Assembly: GCA_946999785.1 (NCBI GenBank)
Contig: CAMQEO010000008.1
Location: 1-24,813 of the forward strand
DNA from: an uncultured Atopobium sp.
GTDB lineage: Bacteria; Actinomycetota; Coriobacteriia; Coriobacteriales; Atopobiaceae
DNA: 24,813 bases
Direction of reading: 5' to 3'
The first letter of the stretch is position 1. Each line of letters starts with the position of its first letter. The notes below the pieces were generated by a model that did no database searches, was not told the origin of the DNA, and was given only the letters and a program-made list of their open reading frames with translations. Position numbers and translations under genes: made by a program. Below, one piece after another: positions 1 to 6,533 of this stretch.

Positions 1-185
1 AAAGTAAAACAACCGAGATGATGTTCTGGGGCGAAGACGCCAGCGAAATTGCAACTATCGTTGAGCAAGCGTTTGGCGTAAAACCAGTTGATGGCATGGC
101 TGTTCTTAAAGGAGTTGTAAGCCGCAAGAAACAAATCATTCCACCGTTAATGTCACTTTTACAAGATAGCGAGCACGAAAATTAA
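1..185 (+). CDS. ppaC: Manganese-dependent (family II) inorganic pyrophosphatase, C-terminal end
   Basis: Only the last 60 codons lie in the window; the reading frame starts at base 3 and ends at TAA 183-185. Family II pyrophosphatases are cytoplasmic enzymes that split pyrophosphate to phosphate and so pull biosynthetic reactions forward. The call rests on the motif VVSRKKQIIPPL near the C-terminus. In this DHH-family enzyme the SRKKQ loop of the DHHA2 domain binds substrate. The N-terminal DHH metal site lies outside the window, so a related DHH phosphoesterase with the same C-terminal loop cannot be excluded. A strong terminator follows about 45 bases later. Confidence 0.8.
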   Translation, partial: SKTTEMMFWGEDASEIATIVEQAFGVKPVDGMAVLKGVVSRKKQIIPPLMSLLQDSEHEN

Positions 186-230
186 TAAAGGTGTACTTGT
201 TATCAGTGCAATTACCTTATGCGCAGACAC

Positions 231-263
231 AAACACCCTCTTTCATGAGAAAGAGGGTGTTTT
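231..263 (+). terminator. Rho-independent terminator of the pyrophosphatase gene
   Basis: A perfect 14-bp stem, AAACACCCTCTTTC (231-244) with GAAAGAGGGTGTTT (249-262), has a 4-base ATGA loop and runs into T residues. The A-rich left edge could let it act on the opposite strand as well, behind the peptidase T remnant. Confidence 0.9.
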
Positions 264-357
264 CATGCACAAAAATATATTCTTGCGCAATCATCTTAGG
301 CAAGCGCCGTATACATACGCATACATACAACGCTTACAACCTCTCAAAGCTGCGCTT

Positions 358-708
358 TTATGCACAAGGTTGAGCATATAACCCAATAAGAGCCTCAAGC
401 ATATCGACCATTTTTTCGAGCTCAGGAACGGGGACAAACTCGCGAACACCATGTGCATTATAATAACATGCAGATAAATTAGGAGCAGCAAATCCTCTAA
501 AGGAAAGTTGCGCACCATCGGTTCCTCCGCGCATAGGAACAAATTTCATGGAAACGCTTACTTTTTCGTATGCTTTGCGCGCATTTTCAATTAAGTGCTT
601 ATTTTTTGCTTGCGTATTACTTTGCCATGTTTTTGCAAAAGTTAAAAGACTTTTGTGAGTTTGGAAACAATCATGTAATATTTGGACATAAAATCCCTTA
701 TATTTCAT
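358..708 (-). pseudogene. pepT: Peptidase T C-terminal remnant
   Basis: The 116-codon frame matches the end of peptidase T, a zinc aminotripeptidase of the M20 family that is normally about 400 residues. Visible hallmarks are RGGTDGAQLSFRG (about residues 60-72), the substrate-binding loop, then PNLSACYYNAHG, which holds a metal-ligand-type histidine, and a closing EFVPVPELEKMVDMLEAL helix. The catalytic domain with most zinc ligands is absent, and about 420 bases without a matching gene lie upstream. The first 35 or so residues look unlike PepT; a second frame near 690 reads IRDF, which may be a frameshifted trace of the missing part. A good ribosome site (GGAGAAGGT) does precede the ATG at 708, so a short product could still be made, but it should have no peptidase activity. 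Confidence 0.75.
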
Positions 709-1129
709 ACCTTCTCCACTTTTTTGTATTTTATTTATATTTAATGCATATTATTGCAATAAATTTCTGGTTTTCTTATTCAAAATGCGACTAAAAACAA
801 GGTATATTTAATTGCAAACAAGTTAGAATCGGTTAATTACGTATCACTTACGCTTATGTGGTCATATGAAAGTTTAAATGTATGCGTATTTGTAAAACAA
901 ATGAATAGTGATACGCGCATCGCATAATTAGTAGCTGCTCAAGCACGAATCGCATATTGTATGAACGTTGAGAAAGTGTTGGGACTTTTATTTGTGATAC
1001 CTTTACCATGTTATTGTGGCTTGGCATCTTATGTGCCTTTTTAAGACATGCTACTTGTAAAGCCAACATGGCGGACGCCATAGCAAACACTGCTTTGTTA
1101 TAGTAAGAATTACGCGAAAGAGAATACGC
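709..1129. other. Intergenic stretch without a recognisable gene
   Basis: This AT-rich stretch lies between the divergent pepT remnant and trmB. I see no tRNA, no conserved motif and no reading frame with a credible start. It may be decayed pepT sequence or sequence that replaced it. The trmB promoter should lie near the right end, but no clear -35/-10 pair stands out. Confidence 0.5.
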
Positions 1130-1996
1130 ATGCATGCACTTCACGCACGACTTGGGAAAAATTTTGATCTTGCACAGCGTCTTATACGCTACCAGAAAGC
1201 AATCGTAGAAAGCCCTAAAACGCTTCGTGGTTCATGGCGCAGCTGGTGTTGCCCATGTGAACAAGACGAACATGGCAAATTTATACAGGCAGCGTTTAAA
1301 GAAGTTCGCTTAGATTTGGGGTGTGGAAAAGGAAATTTCACGCTTGAGGCAGCACGGCGAGAGCCTCGTGTGCTCTTTGTTGGCGTTGATATAGAGCCGT
1401 TGTGTATAGCTATTGCGGCGCAGAAGATTTGTGACGAAAAGCTTTCTAATGTAGTGGTATTTTGCGCGCATTCAAGTCTTTTGCATGAATATTTTGCTCA
1501 AGGTGAGTTGGCGCGTATATACCTTAATTTTCCAACCCCGTTTCCGCGCAAAAAGCAGGCGCGTGATCGCTTGGTATATCTTGATAATTTGTTGGTGTAT
1601 CGCGATTTGTTGGATACCGATGCAAAGCTGACGTTTAAAACAGACTCATATCCACTTATGCAATTTGCCAAAACGCAATTTGTACGTGCGGGCTATACAT
1701 GTACGTGGGAATCGAACAATGCGCGAGCTGATCGCCCTGATGATCCTATGAGTCAATACGAAGAAAAACTAAGCGAGCAAGGCGCACGTGTGCTAGCACG
1801 AGAATACCTTGTGAGTGCGTTGCCTACACAGATTTCGCAGGTAGAAAAATTAAGTTTAGTTGATTATTTGCCGAGGGATCTGTCGCTTATGAGCTATATC
1901 CCCCATGGTATGCAGGGAACTTTTACCAATTTGATTAATTACGAGGCAAAACACAACGGCCAGCGGCTTGATTCGCATGGTCGGCTATTGCGATAA
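1130..1996 (+). CDS. trmB: tRNA (guanine-N7-)-methyltransferase
   Basis: TrmB uses S-adenosylmethionine to make m7G46 in the tRNA variable loop. The SAM-binding motif LDLGCGKGNF sits at residues 61-70 and VGVDIE at 84-89. The family's catalytic segment, usually (S/F)DPWPKKRHxKRRL, appears as NFPTPFPRKKQARDRL (133-148). The TD of the tRNA-binding region is at 171-172, and the closing (Y)EEKLSEQG is at 210-218. At 288 residues it is longer than the usual 210-240: it has about 50 residues before motif I and about 65 after the last family motif. The start at 1130 is preceded by a weak GAAAGAGA ribosome site. The gene stands alone, with its own terminator at 2061-2093. Family assignment is confident; the effect of the changed DPWP motif is unknown. 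Confidence 0.88.
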   Translation: MHALHARLGKNFDLAQRLIRYQKAIVESPKTLRGSWRSWCCPCEQDEHGKFIQAAFKEVRLDLGCGKGNFTLEAARREPRVLFVGVDIEPLCIAIAAQKICDEKLSNVVVFCAHSSLLHEYFAQGELARIYLNFPTPFPRKKQARDRLVYLDNLLVYRDLLDTDAKLTFKTDSYPLMQFAKTQFVRAGYTCTWESNNARADRPDDPMSQYEEKLSEQGARVLAREYLVSALPTQISQVEKLSLVDYLPRDLSLMSYIPHGMQGTFTNLINYEAKHNGQRLDSHGRLLR

Positions 1997-2060
1997 GGTT
2001 AATCCAGTAGAACAAGTTAATTTGATTTTGCATGACCATCCTCATGTTATCTATACGCAA

Positions 2061-2093
2061 CACCTCTTTACAAAGTAAGCTTGTAAAGAGGTG
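2061..2093 (+). terminator. Terminator after trmB
   Basis: A perfect 13-bp inverted repeat, CACCTCTTTACAA (2061-2073) and TTGTAAAGAGGTG (2081-2093), has a 7-base loop. The tail is only moderately T-rich (CTCATTATTTATTTA). It separates trmB from the nicotinamidase gene. Confidence 0.75.
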
Positions 2094-2128
2094 CTCATTA
2101 TTTATTTATACTAAACGCTATAAACATC

Positions 2129-2171
2129 GTATCCAATCTAATTGTTTATAGTGGATACAAAAGAATATAAT
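2129..2171 (+). promoter_or_regulatory. Promoter and operator-like dyad of the nicotinamidase gene
   Basis: A perfect -10 (TATAAT, 2166-2171) lies 18 bases after a plausible -35 (TTGTTT, 2142-2147). An inverted repeat, GTATCCA (2129-2135) and TGGATAC (2152-2158), straddles the -35, with its second arm inside the spacer. A bound repressor would block RNA polymerase there. The regulator is not identifiable from the window; a niacin/NAD-responsive factor is only a guess. Confidence 0.5.
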
Positions 2172-2236
2172 ATATGAATGACAAAAGCCATAGCAGTGGC
2201 CTAATTAAGAGACACAAAGCAAAACGAGGCGAGGAT

Positions 2237-2785
2237 ATGAAAGCACTTATTGTAATTGATTATTCATACGATTTTGTAGCAGATGATGGTGCTCTTACCG
2301 TAGGCGCACCGGCACAGGCGCTTAGCCAACATATTTGCGAACTTACACATAATTTTCTTAATGCAGACGAATACGTAGTTATTGCCAATGATACACATCA
2401 TAAAGGTGATCCCTATCATCCAGAAACTAAACTCTTTCCGCCTCACAATATCGAAGGGACTCTAGGTCAAAAGTTATATGGAGAAATGCAAACCATCTTG
2501 GAAGCAAACGAAGATAATCCAAACCTTTATTACATGCCAAAAACTCGCTATTCTGCCTTTACGGGTACCGATTTGCACATCAAACTACGAGAGCGCGGCA
2601 TCAATGAAATTCATCTTGTAGGTGTTTGCACGGATATTTGCGTTCTGCATACAGCTGTTGACGCGTATAACCTTGGCTTTTCTATTGTTGTTCACAAGGA
2701 TGGCGTTGCGAGTTTTGATCCGCAAGGACACGCGTGGGCACTTAACCATTTTGAGCATTGCCTTGGAGCAAAAATTGAGGATTAA
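2237..2785 (+). CDS. pncA: Nicotinamidase (cysteine hydrolase, isochorismatase fold)
   Basis: This enzyme deamidates nicotinamide to nicotinate in the NAD salvage pathway. Counting from 2237, the catalytic triad is visible: D8 in VIDYSYDF, K102 in MPKTRYSAF and C135 in VCTDICVLHTA. Metal-ligand candidates are D52 and H54 in NDTHHKGD and H70 before NIEGT. The 182-residue length is normal. The start at 2237 is chosen because GAGGCGAGG precedes it at good spacing and the family fold begins directly with MKALIVID. The frame is open further upstream, but those 21 residues look non-coding. The gene is monocistronic with an operator-like site in its promoter. I see no clear terminator downstream. 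A related cysteine hydrolase acting on another amide remains possible. Confidence 0.87.
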   Translation: MKALIVIDYSYDFVADDGALTVGAPAQALSQHICELTHNFLNADEYVVIANDTHHKGDPYHPETKLFPPHNIEGTLGQKLYGEMQTILEANEDNPNLYYMPKTRYSAFTGTDLHIKLRERGINEIHLVGVCTDICVLHTAVDAYNLGFSIVVHKDGVASFDPQGHAWALNHFEHCLGAKIED

Positions 2786-2888
2786 AAGTTTAGAGTTTAG
2801 ATTATTTGAATCTCTACAAAAGATTGCCGCAAGCGTTGTGTTTAAATGGCAAGAGAAAGACTGAAAGTGCTGGTATAGTTATCGGTTT

Positions 2889-3014
2889 AAATATGTCTAC
2901 GGTTTCGGCGACTTTTTTTGTATGAAGAATTTAATAGCTCACCTCGAGCCTCAAATATGTCTACGGTTTCGGCGACTTTTTTGTATAAAGAATTTTATAG
3001 CTCACCACGAGCCT
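2889..3014. repeat. Two tandem copies of a 62-63 bp repeat
   Basis: Copies at 2889-2951 and 2953-3014 both begin AAATATGTCTACGGTTTCGG, continue with GCGAC and a run of six or seven T, and end at CACGAGCCT or CTCGAGCCT. They differ at only a few positions. Each T-run follows a GTC...GAC segment, so each unit could form a weak terminator on the plus strand behind the nicotinamidase gene. With two units and no regular spacer this is not a CRISPR array. Confidence 0.85.
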
Positions 3015-3031
3015 TCGCTTTCTGAAACGCA

Positions 3032-3193
3032 TTAAGAAAACGGAATATTCAAGCCCTCTATAATTTTGGCGCGCATATGAGGTATTGATGATGTGTGCAG
3101 AATTTCCATTAAATCGTTGTAGTCGTCTTCACTTTTGATAACTGCGTTACCGCTTTTTGCATGCACGCTCAAAGGGTTATTAAAACGTATAAA
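3032..3193 (-). pseudogene. Phd/YefM-family antitoxin, C-terminal remnant
   Basis: The open frame reads NNPLSVHAKSGNAVIKSEDD, then YNDLMEILHTSSIPHMRAKI and IEGLNIPFS before TAA at 3032-3034. This is the typical end of a YefM/RelB-type antitoxin: a VIxSEDDYN turn, then a helix that binds and neutralises an RNase toxin. The N-terminal DNA-binding part is missing, because the frame is closed by a stop at 3194-3196 and has no start codon before the conserved region. No toxin gene follows. I conclude that an old toxin-antitoxin pair decayed here, next to the island boundary. The short length keeps confidence moderate. Confidence 0.6.
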
Positions 3194-3300
3194 TTATTTA
3201 ATTGAACGTGTTGAAAAAATAAAATCCGCACCGCATATAATCAAAAAGAATTCAAAGATTTATGTAATGGAGTAATGGAATTTTATATAAATTTTTACGC

Positions 3301-3439
3301 AAAAAGACCGCAGCTAAACGCTACGGTCTTATCCTTTACTCAAATATAATCACTTGAAACTACTGCTCAATTTATTCTTTTTAGCTTCTCGCATCATTTG
3401 AATACAAGGAGCTATTTTATGCGGCTATTCCCACTCGAG
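3301..3439 (-). repeat. Left direct repeat: displaced guaA 3' end and terminator (att-like site)
   Basis: This copy matches 8026-8162 base for base apart from roughly fifteen substitutions and one or two single-base gaps. Read on the minus strand it encodes Glu-Trp-Glu-stop, exactly the end of GuaA (with TAG instead of TAA), then the shared trailer, then the guaA terminator hairpin (AGACCG...CGGTCT followed by T residues). Upstream of the EWE codons similarity to guaA stops abruptly. It is therefore the far boundary of an element integrated at the guaA 3' end. Confidence 0.85.
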
Positions 3440-3550
3440 ATGTCCATTGACATTGTTTTAAAATGGCGTAAAATCGGGGTTTTTATTATCAAATTTAGCC
3501 TTATTATCCATTTTATTTCTGCTTCTCTGATTTTTTTGCAAGCATATTTA

Positions 3551-5389
3551 TTAAACTTTCTTATTTTCCATAGTTAGCGGAAAAGTCATGTTATATGCAT
3601 TTCTTATATCTTTTGCAAAGGTCAATAATACATTAATAGTAGAGTAGTCCATATAATAATATTCTATAAGACTAGATTTAATTATAAAATTCCATAATTC
3701 ACTACTATTAGGCTGTTCTTTAAATATATTTTTTAAATCATCATTTGTAAAATCCTCTTTAAGATTTTCAAACATATTTTTTATTTTATCAGGTGTATAT
3801 AGTGTTATTTCTTCGGTTTGCTCAACGCCTCTCCAAAAATCAATATATTTAGTCTGATTTTTTATTAATTCATATATTATTCTGTATAAATAACTTTCTG
3901 GTGCAAAATATCCAGGTGCAAATACCAAATTCGGCTTATGTTGCCTATCATTTAAACTTTTTTCCTTAGGATTAAAATCGATCTCCAAATAATCTTTAAC
4001 CATTGGGTGTTGAGTTTTTTCCTTCAATCTTGCATCTCCATCCAAGAATATAATTACCCTATTAAAATATTCATCAGCCTCTGAAATCTTCATTAACTCA
4101 TCACATCCGCAATGTGTTACAACCTGTTTTAACTCGTCTTTAATATTAGCTATATCTTCAAATTCAAGTATTTTTTCTCTAATAGCATCATGATTAGAAA
4201 CATTCTCAGAATTACGAAAATATGTAGCATCGGAAGATTTCTTTATCAATTTTATTATGTTCCTAAGCGAATTTACATGTTGAATAAACAATTCCTGCCC
4301 CACACTATCTTCAAAATATATTTTAGGAAGTGTTTTCTGAAAATTTATTTTATTAAACATATCATTTTTTAATAGCTCATAAGATTTAATGCTGGCCACT
4401 ATCGGCATAGATGGATTCTTTAGATATATAACTTTAGTATCTTCAGAATTTCTTTGTTCTTGTTTTAAACTTTCTTTTAAGATAGTTAAGGAATGTGTGC
4501 TAACAATAACCTGAAGAGAGATTTCATTACATAGTTTTTTCAGCAGTTCAAATAATCGTATTTGAGTATCTGGATGTAGAGATACATCAATCTCATCAAT
4601 GCAAAGCAGAGCCCCATTATAGTCACTCTCCTTTGATAGCAAGTAAATATCAATCAATGCACTTATTATATTCCCAATGTTATCCTGCCCTATAGATTGT
4701 GAAAGAGCCGGAGTACCTTCTATTTCCATATGTAAAGAAGATCTTGGACAGGCCTTTTTCTCTATTATCGAAATTTCATGAGTTAACTTAATCGAACCGG
4801 GAATAACAGAGTTATACCACTCTCGGTAAATATTCAGCATTTCTTCTTTTGCAAAAGGATTATTTTTTCTTATTTTACTAATATGCGTAAAGTCTTTATT
4901 TTCTCCTAGTGGATATAGCCTAGATAAACTTAAATAAATAGTTGGTATTCTTACTCTTCCTGCTCCTCCTACACCAAATTTTGATTTAGCCTCTCTTTCA
5001 GCTTTTTTTATTGTGTAACCATCCAGATATTTATTTGTAGTTCGCGGAATTATTCTAATACCACGATTAGTACCTGTATCATCTTTAAACGAAAGTCTTT
5101 TAGTCAATGCGATTGACTCACTACTTCGTCCATATTTTAAATATATTTTATAGTCCTGATATTTTTCGTTTTGATCAATATTAAAAAAGTCTAAAAATTC
5201 AGGTTGAAAATTACTACCTAGCAAACTTTTCTTATTAATTCCAGAACCTGACGCAATTAATGATAAAATATTAGATTTTCCCACACCATTAACTCCGCTT
5301 ACAATGGTTATTTTTTTACCTAATGGAATAATAACATCTCTAAAATTTCTAAAATTCTCTAAAATTAACTCTGTAGGCTTCATGTACAT
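3551..5389 (-). CDS. OLD-like AAA/ABC ATPase fused to a TOPRIM-like nuclease domain
   Basis: The 612-residue protein starts with an ABC-type ATPase: Walker A GVNGVGKS (32-39), a signature-like segment SQSIGQDN (230-237), Walker B LLCIDEID (261-268) and H-loop STHS (297-300). A second domain follows with TOPRIM-like acidic residues: E360 in IYFED and D450/D452 in IIFLDGDAR. About 40 residues later comes PGYFAPESYLYR (492-503). Overcoming-lysogenization-defect (OLD) nucleases and the PARIS phage-defence proteins share this ATPase plus TOPRIM plan. AAGGAG precedes the ATG by six bases and overlaps the methyltransferase stop region, so the two are translated together. The architecture is solid, but no characterised family could be confirmed. 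DNA or tRNA cleavage on phage attack is an inference. Confidence 0.75.
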   Translation of the reverse strand: MYMKPTELILENFRNFRDVIIPLGKKITIVSGVNGVGKSNILSLIASGSGINKKSLLGSNFQPEFLDFFNIDQNEKYQDYKIYLKYGRSSESIALTKRLSFKDDTGTNRGIRIIPRTTNKYLDGYTIKKAEREAKSKFGVGGAGRVRIPTIYLSLSRLYPLGENKDFTHISKIRKNNPFAKEEMLNIYREWYNSVIPGSIKLTHEISIIEKKACPRSSLHMEIEGTPALSQSIGQDNIGNIISALIDIYLLSKESDYNGALLCIDEIDVSLHPDTQIRLFELLKKLCNEISLQVIVSTHSLTILKESLKQEQRNSEDTKVIYLKNPSMPIVASIKSYELLKNDMFNKINFQKTLPKIYFEDSVGQELFIQHVNSLRNIIKLIKKSSDATYFRNSENVSNHDAIREKILEFEDIANIKDELKQVVTHCGCDELMKISEADEYFNRVIIFLDGDARLKEKTQHPMVKDYLEIDFNPKEKSLNDRQHKPNLVFAPGYFAPESYLYRIIYELIKNQTKYIDFWRGVEQTEEITLYTPDKIKNMFENLKEDFTNDDLKNIFKEQPNSSELWNFIIKSSLIEYYYMDYSTINVLLTFAKDIRNAYNMTFPLTMENKKV

Positions 5390-5399
5390 ATATCTCTCC

Positions 5400-6272
5400 T
5401 TATGCTAAATTTACACTAATATTATTCTTCATTAATTCATTGATATCTGGGACACTAGAACTAGATTCAAATATAATTAATTCCTTGGCTTTTCTTTTTT
5501 TTGCCACACTATAATTAAGCTCAATTCTTTTTATACAATATTTTTCATAAATTTTTACTATCTCTGGTTCATCGTCATATGTTATGATCCAATCACAATT
5601 AACTGTATTGCCTATTAATTTTTCTATTCGAATATGGTCATTGTAATTAAAAAAATTAAGATATAATTGTTTTCCTTTATTAAAGTATGGTGGGTCGAAA
5701 TATATAAATGCGTTATCTTCATATTTAGGCACATAATTCTCTAAAAATGATTTTATGTCTTTGTTGTATAGGTGGATTTTCGATTTATTTTCCGCAATTT
5801 TTTTAATTTTGGATATTAAATCTTCACGATTAAATCTAGCATCTAATTTCCATAACCCAGACTGCTCCATACCGCCTATTACTCCTGCTTTTATAATCCC
5901 TGAACGATTTGTTCTATTCATATAAAATGTTGCAAATCCAAGTTCAAAACTATATTTTTTGTTATTTCCAAAGCAAATATTTCTTTGTTTCTTCCATTCA
6001 TCAATTGTAAGAGGAACTCTACTCACTTGTTCTAAAAACCTATCAGTTTCCTCTAATATTGCTCTCCAAAAAGAGTATATTCCTTTATCCAAATCATTTA
6101 TAACAATTTCAGAAACTACACCCTTTTCAAGCAACTCGATTGCAACTCCGGCTCCACCAGCAAAAGGTTCGATATATATTCCTCCTCTATGCCCATATTT
6201 ATCAATCAGTAATTCTATTAACGGCGTAAGTTTTCCTTTTCCGCCAGGATACCTCAATGGTGAATAAAACAC
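5400..6272 (-). CDS. D12-class N6-adenine DNA methyltransferase (Dam-like)
   Basis: The 290-residue protein shows the three D12 signatures: YPGGKGKL (8-15) and EPFAGGAG (35-42) for SAM binding, and DPPY (193-196) for flipping and methylating adenine. The family transfers a methyl group to the N6 of adenine within a short target such as GATC. The start is GTG at 6272, preceded by AGGAGGTGGAATAA; the family motif at residue 8 fits it. It lies in the island operon, 25 bases after the broken small gene and 10 bases before the ATPase-nuclease. That coupling suggests the methyl mark either protects the host DNA from the partner or licenses the partner. The specificity cannot be read from sequence. 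Confidence 0.88.
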   Translation of the reverse strand: MFYSPLRYPGGKGKLTPLIELLIDKYGHRGGIYIEPFAGGAGVAIELLEKGVVSEIVINDLDKGIYSFWRAILEETDRFLEQVSRVPLTIDEWKKQRNICFGNNKKYSFELGFATFYMNRTNRSGIIKAGVIGGMEQSGLWKLDARFNREDLISKIKKIAENKSKIHLYNKDIKSFLENYVPKYEDNAFIYFDPPYFNKGKQLYLNFFNYNDHIRIEKLIGNTVNCDWIITYDDEPEIVKIYEKYCIKRIELNYSVAKKRKAKELIIFESSSSVPDINELMKNNISVNLA

Positions 6273-6297
6273 TTATTCCACCTCCTAAATCTATAAA

Positions 6298-6530
6298 TTA
6301 AGCCTTATACTCTCCAATAGCTTCTTTTATCATTCTATCGTGCCAATCTACCGTTTCTAATGGCATTTCATGGTACTTATCAAATATTTCATACAGATAC
6401 TTATATTTAACTTTTTTCTCAATTATCTTCTGAGAGAATCTGTATCCATTGAAATAATCTTCATACCTGTAATCGTCTCTTCATCCTTACTGTATGGAAT
6501 TATATTTCTATACCTAAAATCTGAGATCAC
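6298..6530 (-). pseudogene. Unrecognised small gene with a one-base frameshift
   Basis: A frame from GTG 6530, in phase with and three bases after the stop of the upstream gene, reads VISDFRYRNIIPYSKDEE. Near 6478 the coding sense moves to another frame: DDYRYEDYFNGYRFSQKI, then a lysine- and tyrosine-rich stretch ending MIKEAIGEYKA at TAA 6298-6300. Restoring one base in the GAAGAGAC segment would give a continuous 77-residue, highly polar protein. The second part alone has no start codon before a methionine 22 residues from its end. I do not recognise the family. It sits between two genes with 25 bases to the methyltransferase, so it was probably a genuine operon member. A sequencing error or programmed frameshift would explain the break equally well. 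Confidence 0.5.
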
Positions 6531-6533
6531 ATT

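Noticed and set aside
854..1144. Minus-strand frame of 96 codons upstream of trmB
   Set aside because: It has no recognisable motif or ribosome site, overlaps the trmB start, and has a composition typical of random frames.
2889..3014. Possible CRISPR array
   Set aside because: There are only two tandem units of 62-63 bp, with no unique spacers and no cas genes nearby.
3447..3474. Plus-strand promoter TTGACA-16-TAAAAT inside the left island edge
   Set aside because: It points into the 3' end of the antisense ATPase-nuclease gene and no plus-strand gene follows; probably chance in AT-rich DNA.
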